The notes beneath the pieces are model-generated. The model made no database searches. It saw only the letters and a program-made list of their open reading frames with translations, and was not told where the DNA came from. This document shows positions 41,106-49,652 of a DNA stretch of 64,000 nt, piece by piece. The stretch covers positions 2,790,001 to 2,854,000 of the forward strand of contig OZ244780.1 in NCBI GenBank assembly GCA_965219565.1. Reading direction: 5' to 3'. Every line of letters starts with the position of its first letter. Position 1 is the first letter of the stretch. A program made the translations under genes and the position numbers. Source of the stretch: DAOUJI01 sp965219565. Its GTDB lineage: Bacteria > Chloroflexota > Dehalococcoidia > Lucifugimonadales > JAGWBF01.

Positions 41106-41462
41106 CTAGACTAGATACAACCTGGCTGGTGTAAGCTTTCCGTTGACCGGATCGGCGGTCAGCCCGAAGCCCTCCAACGTGTATGCACCCAAAAGAGGTG
41201 TGGTACCCAGATCTCCGAAGATGCATATTGTGGTCCGGGACTCTCCATTGATGCTGACCTGCAATTCTGCCAGTCGATACTCTGATCGGCAGCCGTCGGC
41301 CAACTCGAAAACGCTGGTCCACTCCGGAGTGACGCCCAAGGCTTCGAGTTCCTGTGCTGGAATCATCGTATACGTGTTGCCCGTGTCTACAAGCGCATCC
41401 AAATCGAGACGTTGTGAACCGTCTTTAGGGCTGACGGTAATTGTGTGATGGAAAGTACCCAT
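41106..41462 (-). CDS. Retropepsin-like aspartyl protease domain protein
   Basis: 118 residues from ATG 41462 (MGTFHHTITVSPKDGSQRLD); a 9-residue longer start is possible. The catalytic Asp-Thr-Gly in LDALVDTGNTYTMIP (about 21-35) and the strand LLGAYTLEGFGL (about 91-102) fit the single-domain, dimeric aspartyl protease fold seen in many bacteria. No signal peptide. The gene overlaps nothing but is separated from the thiamin operon by only 24 bp. Role unknown. Confidence 0.75.
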   Translation of the reverse strand: MGTFHHTITVSPKDGSQRLDLDALVDTGNTYTMIPAQELEALGVTPEWTSVFELADGCRSEYRLAELQVSINGESRTTICIFGDLGTTPLLGAYTLEGFGLTADPVNGKLTPARLYLV

Positions 41463-41485
41463 GCTATGCCTTCCAGCCCATTCTA

Positions 41486-42301
41486 TCACCCCCAGCGCCA
41501 GAAGTGGTTCAGGGGGCCGTGGCCCTGTCCCACTTGCCCCATTAAGTCGGCGTGGCGGATGGCCTCCGTCACGTACTCCTTGGCGTCGGCTATGGCCTCG
41601 GTAAGGGACTTTTCCTTGGCCAGCCCGGCTGCTATAGCCGAGGCGAAGGTGCAGCCGGTGCCGTGAGTGTTGCGTGTGTCGATGCGCTCTCCTGGAAACT
41701 CCGTGAAGTCGCGCCCGTCGTAGAGCAGGTCAACCGGCGGGCCGTCCAGATGGCCGCCCTTGACCACGACCGACCTGGCGCCCATACCGACAACCTTCCT
41801 CGCAGCTTCACGGGCATCCTCTTCGGTATTGATTTCCATGCCTGCGACAGTCTCAGCCTCAGGTATGTTGGGGGTGACCACGGCAGCCAAGGGGATGAGT
41901 TTGGTGCGTAGAGCGCTTACGGCGTCCTGCCGAAGCAGGCGGTCGCCGCTCTTGGCGACCATGACCGGGTCCACGACAAGGCGTTCGACCTTTCGTCGCG
42001 CCATCTCTTCAGAGACGACCTCTATGGCTTGAGTCGATGAGAGCATCCCTGTCTTCACCGCGTCGGCGCCAATGTCGTCCAAGACCGAGTGAATCTGCGC
42101 CACAATCAGGTCAACGGGAATCTCATGGACTCCCGTCACCCCTACGGTGTTCTGAGCTGTGACTGCTGTGACCACCGAGGTCCCGAAGACACCAAAGGCG
42201 GCGAAGGTCTTGAGGTCGGCTTGGATGCCTGCTCCGGCCCCCGAATCGGAGCCAGCGATGGTCATAGCCTTGGGTATGGACGAAGAGCCTACGCTGGCCA
42301 C
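41486..42301 (-). CDS. thiD: Hydroxymethylpyrimidine/phosphomethylpyrimidine kinase
   Basis: 271 residues. It phosphorylates HMP and HMP-P. Seen: AMTIAGSDSGAGAGIQADLKTFAAFGVFGTSVVTAVTAQNT (about 12-52), DPVMVAKSGDRLL (about 106-118), VTPNIPEAETVAGM (about 132-145), VVVKGGHLDG and THGTGCTFASAIAAGLA (about 214-230). Last gene of the thiamin salvage operon; overlaps tenA by 13 bp. Confidence 0.96.
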   Translation of the reverse strand: MASVGSSSIPKAMTIAGSDSGAGAGIQADLKTFAAFGVFGTSVVTAVTAQNTVGVTGVHEIPVDLIVAQIHSVLDDIGADAVKTGMLSSTQAIEVVSEEMARRKVERLVVDPVMVAKSGDRLLRQDAVSALRTKLIPLAAVVTPNIPEAETVAGMEINTEEDAREAARKVVGMGARSVVVKGGHLDGPPVDLLYDGRDFTEFPGERIDTRNTHGTGCTFASAIAAGLAKEKSLTEAIADAKEYVTEAIRHADLMGQVGQGHGPLNHFWRWG

Positions 42302-42945
42302 ATTTCGCCCCTATACGCCATCTCCCAGAACATGTATTCGTAACGCATGGCGCTGAGGAACAAAGACTTGAGCCTGGCTGGATGCCCCACTGTGGAGCCA
42401 TCCAACACTTCGCGCATCCAGGACACGAAATCGTCCAGCTCCTTTGCAGCGTGTAGGTCTATCCAGGTCTGGTAATACTTGTTGCCGGGCTTAGCCCCCT
42501 GGGATTCCAGACGCTTGCCCCACTCAAGATATGGCCACTCAATGCCCAGGAGCACGGTCAATATGTCGTGGAAGGAACCTTCGTAAGCTATTCGCCTCAG
42601 AAAGCCGCCGTAGGCCATGGTTGTGGGCAGCGGCCGGAGATACCTTACCTGCTCCTCGGAGAGGCCGCGCTCCCGGAAGTAGTCTTGGAACAGGCCCTCC
42701 TCGCCCCCAAGGGCCAGGTGAATAAACGATGCCAATGGGCGGGAGTGGGGAAAGTCGGGGGCCTTGATAACTCCGGCGGCCATTAGGGCGACCCAGTCCT
42801 TGAGAAAGATGTGGTCCTGCTTGAAGTAGACGTCAAAGACCTCTTCCGGCAAGCTGCCGTCCCCCAACTCATCGACGAAGGGATGGTTGACCGTCTTATC
42901 CCAAAGGTCGCCGACGCTCTCTTTTAGCTCGCTGCTAAGGCTCAT
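42289..42945 (-). CDS. tenA: TenA_E-type aminopyrimidine salvage enzyme
   Basis: 218 residues, all-helical TenA fold. Typical LWDKTVNHPFVDELGDGSLP, FKQDHIFLKDWVALMA (about 43-58) and YYQTWIDLHAAKELDDFVSW. The usual active-site Cys (LPCYW) is replaced: the segment reads LGIEWPYLEWG, putting a Glu where TenA_E enzymes have it. TenA_E proteins release HMP-type pyrimidines from formylamino-pyrimidine breakdown products. It lies in an operon with an HMP-precursor transporter, which fits. Starts 15 bp after the SBP stop. Confidence 0.88.
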   Translation of the reverse strand: MSLSSELKESVGDLWDKTVNHPFVDELGDGSLPEEVFDVYFKQDHIFLKDWVALMAAGVIKAPDFPHSRPLASFIHLALGGEEGLFQDYFRERGLSEEQVRYLRPLPTTMAYGGFLRRIAYEGSFHDILTVLLGIEWPYLEWGKRLESQGAKPGNKYYQTWIDLHAAKELDDFVSWMREVLDGSTVGHPARLKSLFLSAMRYEYMFWEMAYRGEMWPA

Positions 42946-42960
42946 CTGAACCCCCTGCCG

Positions 42961-43959
42961 CTACCGGTTCTCGACGAACTCGTTGGTGTAGGCCTTCCCG
43001 GCGTCCAGGGGCTGTTCAAGCAGCCCGTTTTCCAGCATCCACGTGGCGAAATTGCCCCACTTCTCCTGCGTCTGCCAGCCCACTGGGTCCGCGCCCTTCC
43101 AAAGGGGAGCTATCACCTTTATGCCGGGCCGCTCTATGGCCTCGTCCACCTCGTCACCGGTGGATTCGAGAAGCAATTCGACGGCCGCTTCAGGATCGTC
43201 AGCAGCCTCGTCGTAGCCCTTGACCATAGCCCGAACGAACCTTTGCACTAAGTCGGACTTGTCGGCTAGCGTCTCTTCGCTAACTACCACTACGAGTTCG
43301 TAGTAGTCGGGAACTCCCCACTCGTTCATCTTGAGCACCGTGACGGGGAAACCTTGGTTCTCCATGAGGATGGACTCATGGCTGAAGTAGCAGCCTACGC
43401 ATGCGTCCACGTTTCCGGCGATAAGGGCCTCCGCAAGGTTGAAGCCCACGTTGACCAACTCCACCTCATCGAGTCCGCCTTCCACTCCGTCGTGTTTGAG
43501 CATGGTGTCCAGCAGAGGCTCGTTGGTCGGGATGCCGGGATACCCGATCTTCCTGCCCTTCAAGTCCCGGGGACGGGTGATTCCTGAAGCTGTGAGGACC
43601 TGCACAGAGTTCAAGGGATGCTGCACTAGCCCAATTACCGACACCACGGGAACACCCTGGGCGCGGGCTAGCAGCACGTCGGGTTGGTAGTTGATTCCGA
43701 AATCGTCCGCGCCGGCGGCAACCGTTTGGTTGACGGTGGATGGGTCCGACGGGGTGTACATGTCCACCTCGAGACCCTCGTCGGCGAAGTAGCCCTTTTC
43801 CTGGGCTATGTACAGTCCGGCGTGATTAGCGTTGGGGTACCAGTCCAAAGCTAGCCTTACCTTGTCCGGTTCATCTTCCCCACAGGCTGAAATGAGGACT
43901 GTCAGGGCCGAAAGGACCGCGAGCAACGAAAACAGGGATAGGAATTTAATGAAGCGCAC
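42961..43959 (-). CDS. thiY: Thiamin-precursor-binding lipoprotein (ThiY/NMT1-like)
   Basis: 332 residues from the GTG at 43959, chosen because AAGGAG stands 8 bases upstream and the signal peptide VRFIKFLSLFSLLAVLSALT starts there; an ATG at 44016 would overlap the permease gene. Lipobox LISAC. NMT1/THI5-like domain: VRLALDWYPNANHAGLYIAQ (about 35-54) and VDACVGCYFSHESILMEN. The fold binds pyrimidines such as formylaminopyrimidine. Confidence 0.9.
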   Translation of the reverse strand: MRFIKFLSLFSLLAVLSALTVLISACGEDEPDKVRLALDWYPNANHAGLYIAQEKGYFADEGLEVDMYTPSDPSTVNQTVAAGADDFGINYQPDVLLARAQGVPVVSVIGLVQHPLNSVQVLTASGITRPRDLKGRKIGYPGIPTNEPLLDTMLKHDGVEGGLDEVELVNVGFNLAEALIAGNVDACVGCYFSHESILMENQGFPVTVLKMNEWGVPDYYELVVVVSEETLADKSDLVQRFVRAMVKGYDEAADDPEAAVELLLESTGDEVDEAIERPGIKVIAPLWKGADPVGWQTQEKWGNFATWMLENGLLEQPLDAGKAYTNEFVENR

Positions 43960-43999
43960 TTTTCGTCTCCTTATGTTTAGGTTGGGGTCTCGGAGAGTC

Positions 44000-44836
44000 T
44001 CACCTGTTTCGGTCATAACGCCACGGCAGCGCCAGCCGTTCTACGACCCTGGCCAGCAGGAAAAGGCCTATTCCCATGGTGCTCAGCAGGAATATGGACG
44101 CGTAGACCCTGTCGCTGAGGAACTGTGACTTGGACCGGAGGGCCAGATAGCCCAGGCCCTCGCTGGACCCCACCCACTCTCCCACTACAGCCCCGATAAC
44201 CGCCACCGTCACTCCTATGCGGACGCCAGTGAAGACCGAGGGCAAACTGCCCGGCGCCTGCACTTTCCTGAATATCTGCCAGCGGCTGGCGCCCATGGAC
44301 CGCAGCAAGTTCACCATGCCGGGGTTGGCCGAGCCCAGCCCGTCAACGGTGTTCACCACTATGGGGAAGAAGGAGATAAGCGCCACCACTATCACCTTGT
44401 GCTGCATCCCATAGCCCACCCAGATAAGAAGCAGCGGAGCTACCACTATCCACGGGATGGTGGCCGACGCGACCACCGGAGGATACAGGACTAGCCGGAG
44501 GGTCCTGGACCAGGCTATCAACGACGCCGTGATGACTCCGGCGCCGAAAGCTATGCCGAAACCGGCCAGGACCTCCTTGAAGGTTACCCAGGTGTGGCCT
44601 GCCAGCAGTCCTCGGCTCTCCCACAGCTCCCGGCCAATCCCTGACGGGGCCGGGGCCTTCCATCCGGGGATGTCCTTCAACGAAATCGCCGCCTCCCACG
44701 CGCCCAATGCGGCCGCGATGACCAGCGCTGCGGCTGCCCATCTGATGAGGCCCGGCTTAACCGTCGGCTTCCTTTGACGCGGCTCCTCCTGGCGTTCGCC
44801 GACGGAGGACATCCGTCCGTCCTCTGTCAGGGCCAT
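44000..44836 (-). CDS. thiX: Thiamin-precursor ABC transporter permease
   Basis: 278 residues. About six membrane helices; the permease EAA loop MGASRWQIFRKVQAPGSLPSVFTGVRIG (about 183-210) is intact. Belongs to the SsuC/TauC/ThiX group. Overlaps the ATPase gene by 10 bp. Confidence 0.93.
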   Translation of the reverse strand: MALTEDGRMSSVGERQEEPRQRKPTVKPGLIRWAAAALVIAAALGAWEAAISLKDIPGWKAPAPSGIGRELWESRGLLAGHTWVTFKEVLAGFGIAFGAGVITASLIAWSRTLRLVLYPPVVASATIPWIVVAPLLLIWVGYGMQHKVIVVALISFFPIVVNTVDGLGSANPGMVNLLRSMGASRWQIFRKVQAPGSLPSVFTGVRIGVTVAVIGAVVGEWVGSSEGLGYLALRSKSQFLSDRVYASIFLLSTMGIGLFLLARVVERLALPWRYDRNR

Positions 44837-45642
44837 TGCGCATCTCCGTGGGACGCAGTTGAAGCCGTATGCTCCGTGTGCAGGTCTGAGATGATGCTTT
44901 GCCTCAGGGCCATGAACCGCTCGCCGGTTATCATGTTGTACCGTCGGGGCCTGGGCAGGTCCACGTCAACCACGGTTTTCACCTGCGCTGGCCGCGAGGT
45001 GAGAACGTATATGCGGTCGGAGAGGAGCAAGGCCTCCTCTATGTCGTGAGTGACCAGCAGGATGGTCTTGTTTAGGGAGTCCCACAGCTCCATCAGCCAT
45101 TGCTGCATCTGGGACCTGGTGAGAGCGTCCAGCGCTCCGAAGGGTTCGTCCAACAGGATGATGTCCCGTTCCATCAGCACAGTCCTAAGAAGGGAGGCCC
45201 TCTGCCGCATCCCTCCCGACAAGGCGTGAGGCCACTGCTTCTCGTATCCTGATAGACCGAAGGTTTCGAAATGGCTCAGGGCCCTGACCCTGGCCTCTTT
45301 CCGGGGAACGCCCTGGACTTCCAGGCCGAGAATGGTGTTGTCCAGGACCGTTCGCCAGGGCATGAGGAGGTCTTCCTGGTGCATGTATCCGGCTATACCA
45401 AGTCGGCGGTCCGTAGGAACCCCGTCCACGAATACGGCGCCCGCATCCGGGTCCTGTAGTCCGGTGATGACGTTAAGAAGAGTGCTCTTGCCGCATCCTG
45501 AAGGCCCGATGACGCTGACGAGCTCGCCTTCAGAGACGTGGAGGTCGATTCCGTCCAGCACTGGTGTGGGGGCTCCGTTCGTCAAGAACGAATGGTGTAT
45601 CCCCCTGAGACGGAGTTTGGTTGTATCGGTGGTCGTGCTCAA
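44827..45642 (-). CDS. thiZ: Thiamin-precursor ABC transporter ATPase
   Basis: 271 residues. Walker A GPSGCGKST (about 43-51), signature LSGGMRQRASL (about 142-152), Walker B DIILLDEPFGALDALTR (about 162-178). TTG start at 45642, immediately downstream of the terminator hairpin, with no room for a separate ribosome-binding site, so its expression depends on the leader. First gene of the TPP-riboswitch-controlled operon thiZ-thiX-thiY-tenA-thiD. Confidence 0.93.
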   Translation of the reverse strand: MSTTTDTTKLRLRGIHHSFLTNGAPTPVLDGIDLHVSEGELVSVIGPSGCGKSTLLNVITGLQDPDAGAVFVDGVPTDRRLGIAGYMHQEDLLMPWRTVLDNTILGLEVQGVPRKEARVRALSHFETFGLSGYEKQWPHALSGGMRQRASLLRTVLMERDIILLDEPFGALDALTRSQMQQWLMELWDSLNKTILLVTHDIEEALLLSDRIYVLTSRPAQVKTVVDVDLPRPRRYNMITGERFMALRQSIISDLHTEHTASTASHGDAQWP

Positions 45643-45680
45643 AAGAATCAGGCCGCCTTCTTTAAGGAACGGCGGCCTGA
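45641..45680 (-). terminator. Terminator stem of the TPP riboswitch
   Basis: TCAGGCCGCC (45680-45671 on the minus strand) pairs with GGCGGCCTGA (45657-45648), 10 bp, followed by TTCTTTT. It lies 25 nt after the aptamer and just before the thiZ start, so TPP binding should terminate transcription. Confidence 0.8.
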
Positions 45681-45705
45681 CAATACCTGGAAAAGCGGTG
45701 CGCCA

Positions 45706-45800
45706 ATTCCCTACGCTGGCATTACCCAGATCAGGTTCGCAAGGGTCGGCGGCATTCTCGGCCGCCCTCTCAGCCTGGCAATTCCAAGCTCCCCTACGGC
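45706..45800 (-). promoter_or_regulatory. TPP riboswitch (THI element)
   Basis: Read on the minus strand, conserved blocks: GGGGAGCT, GGCTGAGAGGGCGGCC (CUGAGA loop), ACCCTTGCGAACCTGATCTG, and GGTAATGCCAGCGTAGGGAA. All belong to the thiM/THI-box aptamer, which binds thiamin pyrophosphate. It controls thiZXY-tenA-thiD. Confidence 0.95.
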
Positions 45801-45989
45801 CTAGGTCGATTCGATTTGACGCGGATTATATATGGGCCAAATAGTTGCTGTCAACGTAGCATAATTCCTCCAACGGCGCAGGGAAGGCGTACATTGCAAT
45901 CATGTTACAATCATAGACAATCAATTCAAAGGCGCAATCATGGCCGACGTCATAGTCGGTGGCGATGCGGTGAGAGGGGAGACACCGCC

Positions 45990-47330
45990 GTGGATCAGAT
46001 TACACTCAAGAACTTCCGTTGCTTCAGCGAGCAGCAGACTGCCCGCATGGCTCCCCTAACCCTGCTGGTTGGCGAGAATAGCACTGGCAAGACTTCCTTC
46101 CTGGCTATGGTGCGGGCTCTTTGGGACGTTGCCAGCCTACGTGTGCCTGACTTCAAGGAGGATCCATACGACCTGGGGAGTTTTGATGAAATCGCCCATC
46201 ATAGAGGAACCAGAGGAGGGCAAGCGCCTACATTCCAGGCGGGATTCAACATGAAGTCAGGTCGTGGAACGAGGTTCGCTGACAGCTTCGAGTTCACATT
46301 TGGGAAAAGGGGTACTACACCTTTTCCAGTGAGACGGTGTCTTTCCAAAGGAAAGACTTGGATAGAAGAATCCTTTTCGACCACTGAATATTCTGTTGTC
46401 CAGGTGGGCACCAGTAGAGGAACATGGCAAAGTCAATTCCGGTCTCGTGAGCGAAGTTCGCCTCTAAGTGGAGATGACTTGGTGTTCCCCATGTACTATT
46501 ACCGTTTCGTCAGAAGCATCAGCTCTGATCCCGAAAGCGTGATGAACTTCACACCGTTAGACGGTGCACCTGCCTTCAGCCCGGAAGATGCTGAACCACT
46601 TGGTAATTTGTCCCGTTCACATATTCCATTTCGGCGACGTAGACCATTCGCAAGTGCTCCGGTCCGTTCGAAGCCACGCCGTACGTATGACCCGTCACGA
46701 CCTACTCCAGATCCTGAGGGCGATTACGTTCCTATGTATCTCGCCGATGTGTTTTCAAGGGACAACCGGGCGTGGACGAACTTTAGGGAGAACTTCACAG
46801 CATTCGGAAAGTCGTCGGGTTTGTTCGACGAGATTTCTATCAAAAGGTTAGGTAAGAGAGATAGTGAGCCGTTTCAGGTGCAAATCAGGAAGTTTGGAGG
46901 CAAGCGTAAAGGACCATGGCGCAATCTTATCGACGTCGGATACGGTGTCAGCCAAGCCTTGCCCGTAATAACAGAGTTGCTACGCCCCGAGGCGGCTCCG
47001 TTGTTCCTGTTGCAGCAGCCTGAAGTCCACCTACACCCCACAGCCCAAGCGGCTCTTGGGAGCCTTTTTTGCCAAGTTGCCAGCAGAGAACGTCAGTTGG
47101 TCATTGAGACCCACAGCGACTACTTGCTTGATCGTGTGCGAATAGACGTTCGCGATGGGATATCGGCCCTCAAGCCTGACGATGTTTCTATCCTTTTCTT
47201 CGAACGAGATGGGCTAGCAGTTAAGATACATTCGCTCCGCATCGACGACGAAGGGAATGTACTGGGAGCACCAGACAGCTACAGGCGGTTCTTCATGGAA
47301 GAAGTCACAAGATCCCTTTGGAAGCGATAG
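45990..47330 (+). CDS. RecF/DUF3696-like AAA ATPase of a PIN-nuclease pair
   Basis: 446 residues from the GTG at 45990 (GAGAGGGGAG before it; MDQITLKNFRCF is the expected start; an open frame upstream is not plausible). Walker A GENSTGKTS (about 26-34), signature-like GYGVSQALPVITELL (about 316-330), Walker B APLFLLQQPEVHLHPTAQAA (about 334-353, QQPE in place of the usual DEPE) and H-loop IETHSDYLL (about 373). The C-terminus LRIDDEGNVLGAPDSYRRFF is the DUF3696-type ending. The gene is A+T-richer than its neighbours. Pairs with a PIN protein 20 bp downstream. Confidence 0.82.
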   Translation: MDQITLKNFRCFSEQQTARMAPLTLLVGENSTGKTSFLAMVRALWDVASLRVPDFKEDPYDLGSFDEIAHHRGTRGGQAPTFQAGFNMKSGRGTRFADSFEFTFGKRGTTPFPVRRCLSKGKTWIEESFSTTEYSVVQVGTSRGTWQSQFRSRERSSPLSGDDLVFPMYYYRFVRSISSDPESVMNFTPLDGAPAFSPEDAEPLGNLSRSHIPFRRRRPFASAPVRSKPRRTYDPSRPTPDPEGDYVPMYLADVFSRDNRAWTNFRENFTAFGKSSGLFDEISIKRLGKRDSEPFQVQIRKFGGKRKGPWRNLIDVGYGVSQALPVITELLRPEAAPLFLLQQPEVHLHPTAQAALGSLFCQVASRERQLVIETHSDYLLDRVRIDVRDGISALKPDDVSILFFERDGLAVKIHSLRIDDEGNVLGAPDSYRRFFMEEVTRSLWKR

Positions 47331-47350
47331 ATAGGATCAAGTTCTGAGAT

Positions 47351-47824
47351 ATGTGTGCGATTGTCGACGCCAATGTCGCCAGTGAGGTGTTCGGTCCCCG
47401 TCCACAACCAGCGGGGGAGAAATTCTTTGATTGGATCAACAAGCGAAGCGGACGCCTTGTCGCTGGTGGCAAGCTACTAGAGGAACTGGAAGCGAATTCA
47501 CCAGGTTTTAGAGATTGGGCGAAGGAGGCTCAAAACTCCGGAAAGATACGAAGGATAGATCAAGGGCTGGTCGACACTAGAACACGACAAATAGAAAGCG
47601 AAAGCGATTGCAAGTCGGATGATCCGCATGTTCTCGCCTTGGCCCAAGTAAGTGGAGCCCGGTTGTTGTATTCGAATGATTCAGACCTGCAACAGGATTT
47701 CAAGGATAAGTCACTGATCGACAACCCAAGAGGTAGGGTTTACTCGACACTCGAAAACAAGACCTTCACCACCAGTCATAAGCGACTTCTAGCTAAACAA
47801 GACTTGTGCAGACTGGAGGAGTGA
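47351..47824 (+). CDS. PIN-domain nuclease, partner of the AAA ATPase
   Basis: 157 residues. CAIVDANVASEVFG (about 2-15, first Asp), LVAGGKLLEELEAN (Glu, about 36-49), KSDDPHVLALAQVSGARLLYSNDSDLQQDF (about 97-126, Asp pair and a final NDxDL) give a complete PIN metal site. The protein then has a basic tail. ATG at 47351, 20 bp after the ATPase. This ATPase+PIN architecture occurs in predicted defence loci; here no third component is present. Confidence 0.8.
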   Translation: MCAIVDANVASEVFGPRPQPAGEKFFDWINKRSGRLVAGGKLLEELEANSPGFRDWAKEAQNSGKIRRIDQGLVDTRTRQIESESDCKSDDPHVLALAQVSGARLLYSNDSDLQQDFKDKSLIDNPRGRVYSTLENKTFTTSHKRLLAKQDLCRLEE

Positions 47825-47848
47825 CTGGCCGACCTGGACTGCTCCCGT

Positions 47849-47869
47849 GCTGGCGAGCCTCTAGCCAGC
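47849..47869 (+). terminator. Hairpin after the ATPase-PIN pair
   Basis: GCTGGC (47849-47854) and GCCAGC (47864-47869), followed by AACGCTTTTCG. Confidence 0.5.
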
Positions 47870-47972
47870 AACGCTTTTCGCAGCAGGACATGCATCCCTC
47901 AGAAAGCATTTGGGGCGAGGCCGGGGAATCCGGTCCCCATAATGGCGTTCCCCTGGCTTTTCCAACAGGAAA

Positions 47973-48545
47973 CTAGTCGCTCGCGTTCAACCCCAGCTCA
48001 GGTGCCACGGGTTTCAGGGCGTCTGTTACAAACGATATGTGTTCGTCCAGGTCAACGCCAAGCTCTTCGGCTCCCATCAGGATGTCGTCCCGGTTCACGT
48101 CCCGGGCGAAAGCCTTGTCCTTCATCTTCTTGCGCACCGACTTTGGCGTGACGTCGTCCAGGCTCTTGCTGGGCCTGACCAGAGCCACAGCCCGGATAAA
48201 GCCGGACAATTCGTCGACTGCGAAGACGGCGTGTTCCATAAGAGACTCACGCTTGACGCCTGTATGGTCGCCGTGGGAGAGGACGGCCCGGATTATGTCG
48301 TCCGGGTATCCTCTCTCCTCCAGGATGCGGGCGCCGTAGGATGGGTGGTCTTCCGGCGTGGGGACTGACTCCCAATCGAAATCGTGGAGCAGCCCCGCCA
48401 GGCCCCACTGGCCTTCGTCCTCTCCGTACTTCCTGGCGTAGGCTTTCATAGCAGCCTCCACGCCCAGCAAGTGCTTCATTAGAGTATCCGTCTTCACGAA
48501 CTCGTCCAGCAGTCCAAGGGTCTGCTCTCGACTGATGTCGGTCAT
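47973..48545 (-). CDS. HD-domain protein
   Basis: 190 residues from the ATG at 48545 (a longer frame upstream has no family resemblance). HD phosphohydrolase motifs: His in MKHLLGVEAAMKAYARKYG (about 23), the HD pair in WGLAGLLHDFDWE (about 45-57), His in HPSYGARILEERGYPDDIIRAVLSHGDHTG (about 63-92), and Asp in VDELSGFIRAVALVRPS. This subgroup ('hydrolase') often accompanies tRNA modification genes. Overlaps none; 2 bp after trmI stop. Substrate unknown. Confidence 0.88.
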   Translation of the reverse strand: MTDISREQTLGLLDEFVKTDTLMKHLLGVEAAMKAYARKYGEDEGQWGLAGLLHDFDWESVPTPEDHPSYGARILEERGYPDDIIRAVLSHGDHTGVKRESLMEHAVFAVDELSGFIRAVALVRPSKSLDDVTPKSVRKKMKDKAFARDVNRDDILMGAEELGVDLDEHISFVTDALKPVAPELGLNASD

Positions 48546-48547
48546 GT

Positions 48548-49390
48548 CTACTCCTCCTCTCCAGTGCCGGCCGTTTCGGCGTCGACGGCGGCTGGGCGGG
48601 TCTGCTTTAGAGAACACAGGCGGGCGGTGGTGATGAAGCCGGAGTGGGCCACCATTCGATGGGCCGGCCTGACACTGCGGCCTGACACGTTCCACGGCCT
48701 CATCAGGGTCTCCACAGTCTCCACCAACTGGAACCGAGCGTCGTTGGCTAGCTCCTCACAGAGGCGATGCACCTGGAGAACGGTGGGCAGGAAACACAGC
48801 AGGATTCCTCCGGCCGCCAGAGCGGACGCGGTGTTGGCCACCGCACGCCACGGCTCGGGAACGTCCAGGACCACCCTGTCCACTCCCGTCTCCTCGATTC
48901 CCTCGTAAATGTCGCCCATTTTCAACGTGTGCCGTGACGGGTTCGGCGCCATCAACCGAACATTCTTTAGGGCCCCCTTTACCATGTCTTCCCGGACTTC
49001 GTAGGTGACCACCCGGCCTTTGGGGCCGACTGCCCTGAGCATGGCGGAGGTCAAAGCCCCGGAGCCTATGCCCGCCTCCACGACAACAGAACCTGGGAAG
49101 ATGTCAGCCATCATCAGAATGATCCCCTGGTCCTTGGGGTATATGACCTGGCTGCCCCTGGGCATGTGCATCGTCTGGTCGGATAGGGTGGGTTTCACGG
49201 CCAGCAGCGTATGGCCCATGCTGGTTCGAAGCCATATCCCCTGCTCTTTGCCGATGATGTCCCTGTGCTCAAGGATGCCCACATGGCTATGGAAAGCGCC
49301 GCTGGGGTCAAGCGTCAGCAGGTAGCGCCTGTCTTTGCGGTCGATGAGCAGGGCCTGGTCTCCCTTCCTGAACTTTCCTCTGGCGCTCAT
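48548..49390 (-). CDS. trmI: tRNA (adenine58-N1)-methyltransferase TrmI
   Basis: 280 residues. Small N-terminal beta domain (KFRKGDQALLIDRKDRRYLL), then the SAM-binding fold with VVVEAGIGSGALTSAML (about 101-117), VVTYEVREDM (motif II) and VVLDVPEPWRAV (about 170-181). It methylates A58 of the T-loop. ATG at 49390. Followed directly by the HD gene, as a two-gene unit. Confidence 0.9.
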   Translation of the reverse strand: MSARGKFRKGDQALLIDRKDRRYLLTLDPSGAFHSHVGILEHRDIIGKEQGIWLRTSMGHTLLAVKPTLSDQTMHMPRGSQVIYPKDQGIILMMADIFPGSVVVEAGIGSGALTSAMLRAVGPKGRVVTYEVREDMVKGALKNVRLMAPNPSRHTLKMGDIYEGIEETGVDRVVLDVPEPWRAVANTASALAAGGILLCFLPTVLQVHRLCEELANDARFQLVETVETLMRPWNVSGRSVRPAHRMVAHSGFITTARLCSLKQTRPAAVDAETAGTGEEE

Positions 49391-49652
49391 AACCTCCCAA
49401 TTGTAGCTTAGCGCCTATTCAGTCTCAATCGGCTGGACTTCGAGGCGAACACGGCTCTAACAATGCCGTTGGCGATTCCGAAGGCGTCCCTCTATCCCCT
49501 GCCATGATGGCGAGGGACCAGTCCCGTACCTGTCATTCCGAGCGCAGCGAGGAATCTAAAGACCACGCACACCAATCCCGCCACGGAACCTCCCGGCGCC
49601 AGCCATGCGAGGGCTTATCCCTAGACCATCAACGTGACACCGAACAACCCCA
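49391..49652. other. Gene-free flank of IS110 copy B
   Basis: Contains the REP-like repeat 49531-49557, whose CTAAAG (49556-49561) is an unoccupied version of the IS target. No gene is seen. Confidence 0.4.
49531..49557 (+). repeat. REP-like repeat, left of IS110 copy B
   Basis: TGTCATTCCGAGCGCAGCGA plus GGAATCT, followed by AAAGACC. Same family as 15247-15274; inverted partner at 50823. Confidence 0.8.
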
